This document shows, piece after piece, positions 6,538 through 15,390 of a DNA stretch of 59,244 bases. This DNA is from JBMORL01 sp049322335 (GTDB lineage Bacteria > Bacteroidota > Bacteroidia > Flavobacteriales_D > UBA2798): NCBI GenBank assembly GCA_049322335.1, contig JBMORL010000112.1:1-59244 (forward strand), read 5' to 3'. The position numbers and the translations under genes were made by a program. Positions within the stretch are counted from its first letter, which is position 1, and each line of letters starts with the position of its first letter. Under the pieces are notes generated by a model. The model had not been told where the DNA came from, made no database searches, and saw only the letters and a program-made list of their open reading frames with translations.

Positions 6538-6933
6538 TTAAGTTTTGAATTGCTGCAACCAGTTTTTAGCAGCCTCAATATTATCAAAAACCCTGAAAGG
6601 TTTTTTAGGGCGGTAAAATCTCATGTAAAAATTAGCAAGAATCCGGTAGCCCAGGTTATCTACCACCACTGCGCAAGCTGAAAAAGGCTGTTTATCTTCT
6701 ATTTTTTTGGAAAAGGAACGGGCTTCGCGGGTAACATTCACTCCTTCGCGGATCTCCAGCAACATAGGCAAAGGGCCAAAGGGAGCCAGTTCACTGTAGA
6801 GGCGATGATGTTCTTTTTTCACTTCCACAGTAATCTCGGCTTTTTCGAGGTAAATTACCCTTAAAATTCCGTCTTCAATCCAAACTTTGGCCGTTTTTGT
6901 TTTTTGTCCCGGCTCGTAAAAATTCTTTTCCAC
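6538..6933 (-). CDS. STAS/SpoIIAA-like small domain protein
   Basis: This 131-residue soluble protein alternates strands and helices. Features such as MLLEIREGVNVTREARSFSKKIEDKQPFSACAVV, VVDNLGYRILANFYMRFYRPKKPFRVFDN and AAKNWL resemble the STAS-like (DUF7793) family of Bacteroidota. The function is unknown; such domains bind partners or small ligands. It sits directly upstream of the CPBP protease gene. The assignment is by pattern only. Confidence 0.65.
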   Translation of the reverse strand: MEKNFYEPGQKTKTAKVWIEDGILRVIYLEKAEITVEVKKEHHRLYSELAPFGPLPMLLEIREGVNVTREARSFSKKIEDKQPFSACAVVVDNLGYRILANFYMRFYRPKKPFRVFDNIEAAKNWLQQFKT

Positions 6934-6957
6934 TTTCCTTCTCTGCTTCCTTTACTT

Positions 6958-8352
6958 TTACAATTTATATTTATCTACCAGGTACACCATAGCTGTAATA
7001 GCTGCGGCACCCAACTCCAGTTCTCTTTTGTTTACCGATTCAAACACATCGGTTTCGGCATGGTGATGATCGAAATATCTTTGCGAATCGGGGATAAATC
7101 CCAGCAGCAGAATATTTTCATCGTATTTTTTCAGCGGGCCAATATCCGCACCACCATAACCTTTTTCGAACATATGGACTTCATAAGGTTTAAAAAGGGT
7201 TGTCCATGTCCGTATCTTTTCCAATTGTTCATTGCTTCCCTGTACGCTAAAACCACGGGGCACAAAACCTCCGCGGTCGCTTTCAATTGCTACATAATGT
7301 TTTTCTTTTTTTGATTCTGCCTCTTCAGCATATTTTTTTCCGCCTCTTAACCCGTTTTCTTCATTCATAAATAATACTACGCGAATGGTGTGCCGGGGTT
7401 TGTAGCCGGTAACTTTCAGCAGGTGCAACACTTCCATCGAATGAACAATTCCTGCTCCGTCATCATGAGCACCTTCGCCAATATCCCAGCTGTCGAGGTG
7501 GCCGCCAATGGTAATATACTGGTCGGGGAATTCACTTCCTTTTATTTCACCGATGACATTATACGATTTCACATCTTCCAGCATTTTACAGCTAAGTTCC
7601 AGGGTAGCAAATACTTTATTTCCTTTTTGCAGTTCGGAAGAAAGCAGGTCGGCTGTTTCAGTACTTACTGCTGCAGCGGGAATTTTTGGAAGAGAATCTT
7701 TATATGATAATGCTCCTGTATGCGGATGATTATCGTGCGAATGGGTCATGCTTCTAACGAGTACCGCCTTTGCGCCATACGAAGCGGCAATGGAGGGCCC
7801 GGTGGAACGCTGATCGACACAACCACCGTATGCCTGAAAAGTATTGATGAGTTTATCTTCGAACGGACGATTGAAAAAAACGATTTTTCCCTTTATTTTT
7901 TCTTCTCCCAGCGCCTTTAATTCGTCTACGTGCTGTACCTCTATTATTTCTGCCTGCATTTTTCCGTTGGTGCCTACCGATCCGCCCAGCGCAGTAAGTT
8001 TTATGTTCTGAACTTTTTGTTTCCCGTCAATACCTTTGGGGTTGGGTTGAATGGTTACTATTCCCTTTTCCACCGACCCTCTTACCCAATGAGGCACCAT
8101 AATTTCCTGCAGCCATACTTTATCCAAACTATACCTGTCCATTACCGATTTTCCCCATTCCACAGCTTTTTGTGCCTGCGGAGATCCGCTGAGGCGATGT
8201 CCTATTTTTTTACAGAGATAGCGAAGGTTTTCATAGCATTCTGACTGGGTAAGTGCAGCGTCATAAATTTTACGGAGCATCAGCGAATCTTCGGTGGAAG
8301 ACTTTGAATTTAACCAGGAAATCAGAAACAGTAAAGGGAATAATTTTTTCAT
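6958..8352 (-). CDS. Secreted M28-family zinc metallopeptidase
   Basis: This protein of about 464 residues has a signal peptide (MKKLFPLLFLISWLNS). A protease-associated insert lies mid-protein. The M28 zinc ligands are visible: GGHLDSWDIGEGAHDDGAG (His, Asp), FMNEENGLRGG (Glu-Glu), ESDRGGF (Asp) and the final His in DHHHAETDVF. It resembles plasma glutamate carboxypeptidase/aminopeptidase relatives and should cleave peptides in the periplasm or outside. I take ATG 8350-8352: the longer frame to 8445 would run into the preceding gene (stop at 8369) and would bury the signal peptide. Confidence 0.92.
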   Translation of the reverse strand: MKKLFPLLFLISWLNSKSSTEDSLMLRKIYDAALTQSECYENLRYLCKKIGHRLSGSPQAQKAVEWGKSVMDRYSLDKVWLQEIMVPHWVRGSVEKGIVTIQPNPKGIDGKQKVQNIKLTALGGSVGTNGKMQAEIIEVQHVDELKALGEEKIKGKIVFFNRPFEDKLINTFQAYGGCVDQRSTGPSIAASYGAKAVLVRSMTHSHDNHPHTGALSYKDSLPKIPAAAVSTETADLLSSELQKGNKVFATLELSCKMLEDVKSYNVIGEIKGSEFPDQYITIGGHLDSWDIGEGAHDDGAGIVHSMEVLHLLKVTGYKPRHTIRVVLFMNEENGLRGGKKYAEEAESKKEKHYVAIESDRGGFVPRGFSVQGSNEQLEKIRTWTTLFKPYEVHMFEKGYGGADIGPLKKYDENILLLGFIPDSQRYFDHHHAETDVFESVNKRELELGAAAITAMVYLVDKYKL

Positions 8353-8368
8353 GTACAATTTATTTTTA

Positions 8369-9085
8369 TCACCACACCGGAACATCAAATGAAAATCCTG
8401 CTGTGAATCTTGGCAATTCGGGCCAGGCGGGAAAAACCTTATCATTAAAAATATCCGACAACCGGTAGTTGCAAAAAACAGAAAGATAATTTACACCGAA
8501 ACGTGCTGTTACTCCATAATTAAACGGGTTAACAAATTTTAATCCGCGTAAGTAATGCTTGCTGTAAGTATATCCGAATCCTGTTTCCACTTTATCTTTG
8601 GTAATGTGTCGCCTGATGAATGCGTATTCGGCAAATCCCCCGAGATCGAGGTATTTTCCGAGGTGGTCGCCACGCTTTACAAAATTGAGCCGCATGAACA
8701 ACGTATAATTGGCGTTGATAAGAAAAAGTTTTTCTTTTTTATGTTTCTCAAATCCGCCAAACACTTTTTCATCGTGTTGTTTGATGTTATAATTCTTTGC
8801 GTTGAAATTAAATTCACTCCCGATTGCAAAAAAACCATTGAACTGTTTTTTTGTTCTCCATCCCATTTCGTAATACCATGACTTTTCGGGATTGATTTCG
8901 GAACCTGTGCTGTCGGGTGCACCGAACAAAACACCGATACTGGTAAAAGAGGAATAATACCTGTCTTTATTGGCGCCCACTGTAGATTCAGTAAGGGTTT
9001 CTTCCACTTCATCCTTAATCAATATGGTTTGCGCTCCTGCTGCGGAGAATAATAATAAAAATACAGCGACTAACGTTTTACGCAT
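8369..9085 (-). CDS. Predicted outer-membrane beta-barrel protein
   Basis: This 238-residue protein has a clear signal peptide (MRKTLVAVFLLLFSAAGAQ). The rest alternates aromatic and polar residues in short strands and ends FTAGFSFDVPVW, with a terminal aromatic as in many outer-membrane barrels. I do not recognise a named family. It lies between the secreted subtilase (2-base gap) and the secreted M28 peptidase (16-base gap), so the three exported proteins are probably one operon. Confidence 0.7.
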   Translation of the reverse strand: MRKTLVAVFLLLFSAAGAQTILIKDEVEETLTESTVGANKDRYYSSFTSIGVLFGAPDSTGSEINPEKSWYYEMGWRTKKQFNGFFAIGSEFNFNAKNYNIKQHDEKVFGGFEKHKKEKLFLINANYTLFMRLNFVKRGDHLGKYLDLGGFAEYAFIRRHITKDKVETGFGYTYSKHYLRGLKFVNPFNYGVTARFGVNYLSVFCNYRLSDIFNDKVFPAWPELPRFTAGFSFDVPVW

Positions 9086-9087
9086 TG

Positions 9088-10779
9088 CTATTCGTCTTTG
9101 AGTTCAAGTGCCACATGATAGCCTTTATACCAGATTCTTATTTTCTCACCGTGAGTGATAAGGCTTTTGTCCAGCGAAAGCACATTTTTATCGTGAACGG
9201 AAATTACATAATACGTGCGGATGGTACCATCAGCATTTTCGATATGATAAAACACATACCCGGGAAACTGCGTATAGGTATAGGCGGATGTATTGGAAAA
9301 ATCCATGTCGTAGATATGCATATTCCCGGTTTCGGCTTCGGTCGCATCTTCATTTCCGAACCGGTTATTGGGTTCGTAATATACCTGTAGTGGTTCCGCA
9401 ATGGCAAACACTTCATCTTCAATTTTCATATGCCATACAAATTCGGAATCGGCTACTGTAAAAGTGGGAGCAACCGAATCCATTTCATTGAAAAACCACT
9501 TAGCCTGGGGAACGCCATAACCATGAACATAATCGAAATAAGGATAAAGATCTGACGATTTTTGAATGGCTTCTATCACCTGCATGTTGGTCCAGTCGGG
9601 ATGCAATTCTATTACAGCCGCTGCAAAACCGGCAACAAGAGGAGAAGCAAAAGAAGTTCCGCTTTGTTCAAAAGCACCGCTTCCATCGCCCACCATTGCG
9701 TAACCGTAAGCAGAGACATTTGGTTTTAATCTTTTATCTGCACTGGGGCCATACGAACTCCAACTGGCATGAATTCCGGTATAGGGATTTATTCCTCCAA
9801 CGGTGATCACGCTGTCCGCATCACCGGGAGCGGCAATAGTTTTCCAATCGGTATCGCCTTCATTTCCGGCAGAACAAACCACTACAATTCCTTTTCTTGC
9901 GGCCATTGTAGCAGAACGTGAAATCAAACCTTTTTTTCCGTTCATATCGCTTTTAAAATACCAGCGTGTAGTATAGCCGAGGGAAGTATTGATAACATCT
10001 GCACCGTTTTTATCAGCCCACTCCATTGCGGCCAGCCAGTTTTCTTCTTCTTTTATTTTTTCTGAGAAGCCGCGTTCTGTTTTTGCCAGCAATAATTCTG
10101 CTTTGGGTGCCAGCCCTGCACAAATGGTATCAAACATTCCCGATATGCAGGTGGCCACATTGGTTCCATGTGAATGGCTGTGGTAAGCGTTTTTTTCTTT
10201 CCGAACGAAATCATAAGTGTCTATCACTCTTTTTTCGTCTATCACCTGCGTAAGCTGATCGCAGGAAGGAAAACCGGTGAAACCTGCATCAAGAATAGCT
10301 ACGCGTACACCTTTCCCGGTAATTTTATTTTTTCTGAAATATTCCCCCGACATACGCTGGGTTTGAGCCAGCAATAATTGTAATTCTCCTTTTTTTAAAT
10401 CACTCAGCCCGGTAGCAGTAAGTTGCACATCGTATTCTTCCATCTCTTCTACCAAAGCAACAAAAGGGAGTTTTTTTACTTCCTGCATCTGCGCCTCATT
10501 TCCATATGCTACTACCATATTAAACCAGCGTGAAGCAAAACCGGTGGAATCGCATAAAAGTGAAACCGCCTGAATATAATTTTCTTTTACCGGTTTGTCG
10601 GTAACATCATCCAGCGGAAGGTTATGTTTACATCTTCGCTCAATAGCCTTTTCATCAAAATAGGTATACGGATTGAATTCCACCCCGTTTTTATCGGTAA
10701 AAAAAACGCGGTATTTCTGTTGCGCATTTACCAAAACAGAGAGCAACACCGGCAGGCAGGCGAGAATAAATTTTTTCAT
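9088..10779 (-). CDS. Secreted S8 subtilisin-family serine protease
   Basis: This 563-residue protein has a signal peptide (MKKFILACLPVLLSVLVNAQ). A propeptide-like region of about 130 residues precedes the catalytic domain. The triad is complete: Asp in VAILDAGFTG, His in SHSHGTNVATCISG, Ser in SGTSFASPLVAG; an oxyanion Asn lies in VVCSAGNEGD. The C-terminal ~110 residues form a beta-rich domain that does not look like a canonical type IX sorting signal. It is probably exported and degrades proteins or processes envelope proteins. It heads the operon with the barrel protein and M28 peptidase. Confidence 0.93.
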   Translation of the reverse strand: MKKFILACLPVLLSVLVNAQQKYRVFFTDKNGVEFNPYTYFDEKAIERRCKHNLPLDDVTDKPVKENYIQAVSLLCDSTGFASRWFNMVVAYGNEAQMQEVKKLPFVALVEEMEEYDVQLTATGLSDLKKGELQLLLAQTQRMSGEYFRKNKITGKGVRVAILDAGFTGFPSCDQLTQVIDEKRVIDTYDFVRKEKNAYHSHSHGTNVATCISGMFDTICAGLAPKAELLLAKTERGFSEKIKEEENWLAAMEWADKNGADVINTSLGYTTRWYFKSDMNGKKGLISRSATMAARKGIVVVCSAGNEGDTDWKTIAAPGDADSVITVGGINPYTGIHASWSSYGPSADKRLKPNVSAYGYAMVGDGSGAFEQSGTSFASPLVAGFAAAVIELHPDWTNMQVIEAIQKSSDLYPYFDYVHGYGVPQAKWFFNEMDSVAPTFTVADSEFVWHMKIEDEVFAIAEPLQVYYEPNNRFGNEDATEAETGNMHIYDMDFSNTSAYTYTQFPGYVFYHIENADGTIRTYYVISVHDKNVLSLDKSLITHGEKIRIWYKGYHVALELKDE

Positions 10780-10926
10780 CTTTTGGGGTGGACTAAGGTA
10801 GAAAATTCCCCTGAGAAAAGAAATTGTGGTAAAGAGATAGAGTTATTGAGAGACGTTGTTTTTGAAGGAAACCATGAATATTCATGCTCGGCTCTATCCC
10901 TTTATTCTTATTAACTACATTCCTTT

Positions 10927-11985
10927 TTAGTTCTTCATCTTCACCAGTTTATCCCGGTTAAGGAGGGTGATTTTACTGCCTTTGATATCAATGAGTTTTT
11001 CGTCTTTGAAATCAGACAATGTGCGGATTACTGTTTCTGTGGCAGTGCCTACAATATTAGCCAGGTCTTCGCGGGCAATGGCCATGGTAAAGTGTTCGGA
11101 ATTATTGTCTTTGTACCGGCTTTCGAGTAGCAACAAGGCTTCCGACACGCGTTTTCTTACCGAATTATAGGCCAGTTTTATCAAGCGTTCTTCCATTTCT
11201 TTAATATTGTTGGAAAGCATTTTGATGAATTTATTGGCCACATCGCGGTTGGATTGGAGCAAAAGGAAAAAATCTTCTTTGGGAATAAGGCATACTTCGG
11301 TTTCTTCGAAAGCCATAGCCGAATCGGTATAACTGGTATCTTCCAGTAATGCAAGGTAGCCAAAAAATTCACCTTCATTATACAACCCGGTGATGAGTTC
11401 TTTCCCGTCTTCGTTATTTTTATAGGTTTTTACTTTCCCTTTCGAAATGAAGTAAAGGTAATTGGGATGAGAAGTTTCGGTATAAATATTTTCTTTTTTC
11501 TTATAGGTTTTCATTTTCCGGTTCTCGGATATTTTTTTCAGGTCGTGCATGCTTTTCACTTCCGAAATAAAATGATCAAGTCCCTGTATATCGTTTGAAA
11601 AACTGGATTTCAGCCGTTCGTTTTTGGCGATGCGGGTTTCTACTGCCGAGAGTAATTCCATATCGTCAAAAGGTTTGGTGAGATAATCATCTGCGCCCAT
11701 AGACATGCCTTTGCGGTAATCTGATTTTTCTGCTTTGGCCGTAAGAAAAATAAAAGGGATGGATGCTGTTTCGGGATCTTTACTGAGCATATGCAATACT
11801 CCGTAACCATCCACTTCAGGCATCATGATGTCGCAGATAATGAGGTCGGGTTTTTCATGTTGGGCTTTTTTTACTCCTTCTTTTCCGTTTTCGGCAGTAT
11901 GAACATCGTAATTGGCCAGCTCCAGTATCTCGGCTGTGTTTTCACGCATTTCGCGGTTGTCTTCAATCAATAGAATTTTCTTCAT
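10927..11985 (-). CDS. Response regulator: receiver domain fused to CRP/FNR-type regulator
   Basis: There are three parts in 352 residues. The first is a receiver domain (1-120) with acidic pocket EDN, phospho-acceptor Asp52 (ICDIMMPE), Thr82 and Lys104 (LTKPFD). The second is a cyclic-nucleotide-binding-like beta-roll (about 150-260: YFISKGKVKTYKNNEDGKE, EGEFFGYLALLED). The third is a CRP-type winged HTH (about 275-350: SVRKRVSEALLLL, AREDLANIVGTATETVIRTLSDF). There is no FNR-type N-terminal cysteine cluster, so oxygen is unlikely to be sensed here directly. The neighbouring kinase (9-base gap) is the obvious phosphate donor. CRP/FNR factors often drive cbb3 oxidase, hemN and usp genes, all of which lie close by. 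Confidence 0.92.
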   Translation of the reverse strand: MKKILLIEDNREMRENTAEILELANYDVHTAENGKEGVKKAQHEKPDLIICDIMMPEVDGYGVLHMLSKDPETASIPFIFLTAKAEKSDYRKGMSMGADDYLTKPFDDMELLSAVETRIAKNERLKSSFSNDIQGLDHFISEVKSMHDLKKISENRKMKTYKKKENIYTETSHPNYLYFISKGKVKTYKNNEDGKELITGLYNEGEFFGYLALLEDTSYTDSAMAFEETEVCLIPKEDFFLLLQSNRDVANKFIKMLSNNIKEMEERLIKLAYNSVRKRVSEALLLLESRYKDNNSEHFTMAIAREDLANIVGTATETVIRTLSDFKDEKLIDIKGSKITLLNRDKLVKMKN

Positions 11986-11994
11986 ATGGCATTG

Positions 11995-13242
11995 TTATTT
12001 TTTATTTACAGGCAATTCGACTGTAAAGGTGGTTCCTTCGCTGGGTTTACTGGTGAAACTGATTTTTCCTTTCATCAGTTCAACATATTTTTTTACAATA
12101 TTCAATCCGAGTCCCGTACCCTGGATATTGGTAGCATTATTGGCACGGAAAAAACGTTCGAAGATATGCTGCTGGTCGTGCTCCGGGATTCCGATACCCC
12201 GGTCGGTTACATCAATTTTGCAGTTTTCACCTTTAGCTTTAAAACTAACGGTTATCGGGCTGCTTTCAGGAGAATATTTTATAGCGTTTGACACCAGGTT
12301 AATGATTACGTTTTTCAGAATCTGGTTATCAAGACTAACAATTGTATTGGTCTGTCCTTCGTTAACGAACGAAATAGACTGGCCGCTTTTAAGAATGGGT
12401 TTCAGTTCATCAAGCGAAGAAGAAATAAATGATTCGATTTCAAACTCCACGGGGTTATTGCGGATGATGCCTTCCTCGAGTTTGTCGAGTGAAAGAAAAT
12501 CATTCAGTATTTCGGTAAGATTGCTTACCGAGGATCGGATCCGTTCGATATGTTTTACCCGTTTTTCTTCATCTTCGGCAGCATTATAACGGGCTATCAG
12601 CGAAGCAGAAGAAAGAATAGTTCCCAGCGGGGTACGGAATTCGTGTGAGGCAGTGGTTACAAACCGTGATTTCAGTTCATTAAGTTGTTTTTCCTTCTCC
12701 AGTGCCTGTAAAACTTCTTTTCTCGACTCATCCAGTTTTTTTATTGCTTCTGCCAGTGCTGTTGTTCTTTCTTTCACTTTTAATTCGAGTTCTGCATTCA
12801 TTCGTGAAATGGCTTCGGCAGATTGTTGTAATTTTTCATGAGCTGCTTTTAATTCGTCCTGGTGCTTTTTCCGCTCAGTAATATCAGCAATAAAACACAT
12901 GATATACACCACGTCATTCATTTTAAAATTGCTGATAGAAATTTCAATAGGAAATTCCTCGCCATTTTTGGTATAAGCAAACAATTCCCTCCCTTTTCCC
13001 ATAGAACGGGGCTCAGGGTTCTGCGTATATTCCTTACGATATCCCGTATGATGAGACCTGTGACGGGGAGGCAACAGGTTTTCAATTTCCATTCCCATCA
13101 TTTCTACCTGGGAATAACCAAACATTTTTTCGGCTTTTGGATTGGCCAGTGTAATTTTCCCTGCTTCATCCGTTACGAGGATTCCTTCATTGGCATACTT
13201 AAACAGGGAAACCAGCATTTCATCATTTTTGTTTACAATCAT
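11995..13242 (-). CDS. PAS-domain sensor histidine kinase, FixL-like PAS
   Basis: This 415-residue cytosolic kinase has no transmembrane segment. It has a PAS domain (about 10-122), a coiled coil (125-190), HisKA with phospho-acceptor His200 (TTASHEFRTPLG) and HATPase (NLVSNAIKYS; DRGIGIP; GTGLGLNIV). In my own alignment from memory, the PAS stretch RSHHTGY...GKGRE fits the FixL haem-PAS without gaps, placing His65 at the FixL haem-ligand His and Arg85 at the regulatory Arg. Other residues that contact haem in FixL differ, and non-haem PAS domains share parts of this pattern, so haem binding is only possible. It is transcribed before, and surely pairs with, the receiver-CRP gene. Confidence 0.92.
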   Translation of the reverse strand: MIVNKNDEMLVSLFKYANEGILVTDEAGKITLANPKAEKMFGYSQVEMMGMEIENLLPPRHRSHHTGYRKEYTQNPEPRSMGKGRELFAYTKNGEEFPIEISISNFKMNDVVYIMCFIADITERKKHQDELKAAHEKLQQSAEAISRMNAELELKVKERTTALAEAIKKLDESRKEVLQALEKEKQLNELKSRFVTTASHEFRTPLGTILSSASLIARYNAAEDEEKRVKHIERIRSSVSNLTEILNDFLSLDKLEEGIIRNNPVEFEIESFISSSLDELKPILKSGQSISFVNEGQTNTIVSLDNQILKNVIINLVSNAIKYSPESSPITVSFKAKGENCKIDVTDRGIGIPEHDQQHIFERFFRANNATNIQGTGLGLNIVKKYVELMKGKISFTSKPSEGTTFTVELPVNKK

Positions 13243-13258
13243 CGCCTTATGTTTTCTC

Positions 13259-13266
13259 CAAAAGTA
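13259..13266 (-). promoter_or_regulatory. TAnnTTTG -7 box of the kinase/receiver-CRP operon
   Basis: TACTTTTG on the minus strand lies 16 bases before the kinase ATG at 13242, implying a very short leader. The match is exact; there is no clear -33 element. Confidence 0.4.
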
Positions 13267-13391
13267 ATGATTGGCAGAACGAAGTTACCCTGAAAGGCCG
13301 GGAAAAAACTGACAAAAGTCATTTTTGCTGTTGATAAGCGTCATCGAAAACCGCAGTTTTTGAGAGTTATTTTGCTTAAAAAACAAGCGTT

Positions 13392-13583
13392 ATGGAAAAC
13401 ACAGAAAGCAAACAGGTATTCAGAAGTGCAATTTTCACTTTTTTGGGGTGTGCTTCACTAGTATTTATAGTAGGTTTTGTTTATTGTATTTCAACGAATC
13501 ACTGGCTGGGGCTGACTCTTTTAGGGGGCGCAGGGCTTCTTGTTTCGGGGATAGCCGCGTGGGCGATTAAATCTGAAAAGTAA
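13392..13583 (+). CDS. Small two-span membrane protein, unknown
   Basis: This 63-residue protein has two hydrophobic stretches (about 11-32 and 38-57) separated by NHWLG and short charged ends, so a helical hairpin in the inner membrane is likely. I do not recognise the family. Six bases separate it from the next plus-strand gene, and a terminator follows the pair, so they form a two-gene unit divergent from the kinase operon. Confidence 0.65.
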   Translation: MENTESKQVFRSAIFTFLGCASLVFIVGFVYCISTNHWLGLTLLGGAGLLVSGIAAWAIKSEK

Positions 13584-13589
13584 ACCGAT

Positions 13590-13982
13590 ATGGCCATGGA
13601 AAAGTATAAAACACAGAAGGCATACACTCTTCATGTTGAACATTCACAGTGGCTGGAAAATCTGCGTTTTTATTCGGATGAATTGCGTTTCCTGAGAGAC
13701 AAATTAGCGGAAGTAACAGCAAAAAATACTTCAAAAACAGTAGTAAAGATGGCTGAGCATTTTCAAAACCAGTTTATCATCCAGGAAAATGAGATTGCAG
13801 AACTCAAGCATTTTATCAATGAACATGAAAGATACATTGAAAAGAATGTAGGCCACAACCCGGCAGCCGATCACAAATCGATGGCCGATCACATGATGGA
13901 ACGCGACAGGATGGAAACATTTGAAAAACTATTCAAAGAACTGAAAACCGACTTTAAAAAGTTTCTTTCCAGGACGATGTAA
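13590..13982 (+). CDS. Helical (coiled-coil) protein, unknown
   Basis: This 130-residue protein is almost entirely helix-forming: long Glu/Lys/Leu heptads such as FYSDELRFLRDKLAEV and NEIAELKHFINEHERYIEKN. It has several His residues (DHKSMADHMMERD) but no enzymatic motif. It is soluble and probably oligomeric. It may begin at either of two nearby ATGs (13590 or 13596). It is co-transcribed with the small membrane protein, which might anchor it; that link is inference. Confidence 0.65.
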   Translation: MAMEKYKTQKAYTLHVEHSQWLENLRFYSDELRFLRDKLAEVTAKNTSKTVVKMAEHFQNQFIIQENEIAELKHFINEHERYIEKNVGHNPAADHKSMADHMMERDRMETFEKLFKELKTDFKKFLSRTM

Positions 13983-14005
13983 TTTCCGCGCCTGGTTTTT
14001 GGGGT

Positions 14006-14038
14006 GCCCCGCTTCGTATTATGAGGCGGGGCTTTTTT
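14006..14038 (+). terminator. Rho-independent terminator
   Basis: GCCCCGC and GCGGGGC arms are followed by six T on the plus strand, 24 bases after the stop of the 13590-13982 gene. The T run reaches the stop codon of the convergent hemN. Confidence 0.8.
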
Positions 14039-15380
14039 ACACTGCTTTGCTAAACAACTGCCTGTCATTTTCTGTCCGGGGAAGATAGTCATCCAGTTCC
14101 ATACAGATATTTCGTATAAACTGTTTTCCCTTTTCCGTTACAATAATTTGTGATCCGGCCCATTCCATTAAACCATCCTTTACATATTTTCCCATTCTTA
14201 CCCTTAATTCATTTTGTTCAGTTGAAGAAATATCTGTTTCAAAGCGACACATCAGTTCCAGTATTTTTTTTCGGATAGCAAGATCGTGCTTCGTCAGTAA
14301 ATGTCCGTTTTGAACAGAATATTTTCCCGCATTAATTTTTTCCATCCAGTTTTCAATTATTTTATCGTTTTGTTTAAACGCTGTCCATGAATCGCTGATG
14401 GCCGACACACCAAGACCGATGAGTAACTTTGACGATGTTGTGGTGTATCCCATAAAATTCCGGTGCAGTGTTTTGTTCTTCGAAGCCACCGACAATTCAT
14501 CAGCCGGAAGCGCAAAATGATCCATCCCGATATCTTCATACCCTTTGCGAAGCAACATTTCTTTTCCCAATAAATACAATTCCATTTTTATTTCTGCTGA
14601 AGGAAGGTCGTTTTCAGTAAAACTGCGCTGTGCTTTTTTAATCCAGGGAACATGAGCATAGCTGTAGTAAGCTATTCTTTCCGGATGAAGTGAAATGATC
14701 TTTTCCAGTAATTTTTTTTGTGTTTCTGCATTTTGAAAAGGCAACCCGTAAACAATATCAAAGTTTACGGAAGTAAAGCCGGTTTTGCGCGCATCTTCGG
14801 CCAACGACTGCACCTGTTGCCAGGTTTGTTTGCGGTGAATGGCTTGTAAAATTTTTTCATCAGCGTCCTGCACACCAATGCTTATCCTTCGAAAGCCAAG
14901 TGAAAATAAAGTATTGAGGTGTTGGCGGGTAGTGTTGCCCGGATGTGCTTCGAAACTAAAACTGTGTGCGGTATGAATTTCCGAATCAGCCAATATTCCG
15001 CTTACCAGGCAATGAAGATTTTCAGCACTGAAAAATGCAGGAGTTCCTCCACCCAGATGAATTTCACTGATCACGGGTTTTTCATAAAACAATTTCACAT
15101 ACATTTTCCATTCTTTCAGCAGAGTTTCGATGTAAGGTTTTTCAACGTTATGATTCACCGTTATTCTTGTATTGCAGCCACAATAGGTACACAAACTTTC
15201 GCAGTAAGGAAGATGGATATAAAGGCTGATCCCGTTTTCTTTGTTTTCTGAATGAAAAGCGGAAGTTGCCGATTTTTTCCAGTTTTCTTCCGTCAGGTTG
15301 TTTTTCCAGAAAGGCACTGTAGGATAGCTTGTATAACGCGGAGCGGGCACGTTGTATTTTAAAATAAGTTCCCTGTTCAT
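14037..15380 (-). CDS. hemN: Oxygen-independent coproporphyrinogen III dehydrogenase
   Basis: This radical-SAM enzyme converts coproporphyrinogen III to protoporphyrinogen IX without oxygen, in haem synthesis. The protein of about 447 residues starts MNRELILKYNVPAPRYTSYP, a typical HemN N-terminus, and has the SAM/4Fe-4S signature CESLCTYCGC after LHIHLPY-like residues, then GGGTPAFF and FEAHPGN. Full length and the C-terminal HemN domain separate it from HemW. I use ATG 15378-15380; the longer frame to 15431 overlaps the upstream gene. It is last in the cbb3 block, which fits haem supply under low oxygen. Confidence 0.94.
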   Translation of the reverse strand: MNRELILKYNVPAPRYTSYPTVPFWKNNLTEENWKKSATSAFHSENKENGISLYIHLPYCESLCTYCGCNTRITVNHNVEKPYIETLLKEWKMYVKLFYEKPVISEIHLGGGTPAFFSAENLHCLVSGILADSEIHTAHSFSFEAHPGNTTRQHLNTLFSLGFRRISIGVQDADEKILQAIHRKQTWQQVQSLAEDARKTGFTSVNFDIVYGLPFQNAETQKKLLEKIISLHPERIAYYSYAHVPWIKKAQRSFTENDLPSAEIKMELYLLGKEMLLRKGYEDIGMDHFALPADELSVASKNKTLHRNFMGYTTTSSKLLIGLGVSAISDSWTAFKQNDKIIENWMEKINAGKYSVQNGHLLTKHDLAIRKKILELMCRFETDISSTEQNELRVRMGKYVKDGLMEWAGSQIIVTEKGKQFIRNICMELDDYLPRTENDRQLFSKAV

Positions 15381-15390
15381 ATAGCAAAAA

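Noticed and set aside
8353..8445. N-terminal extension of the M28 peptidase
   Set aside because: It overlaps the end of the upstream barrel gene, and the real signal peptide begins at Met of ATG 8350-8352.
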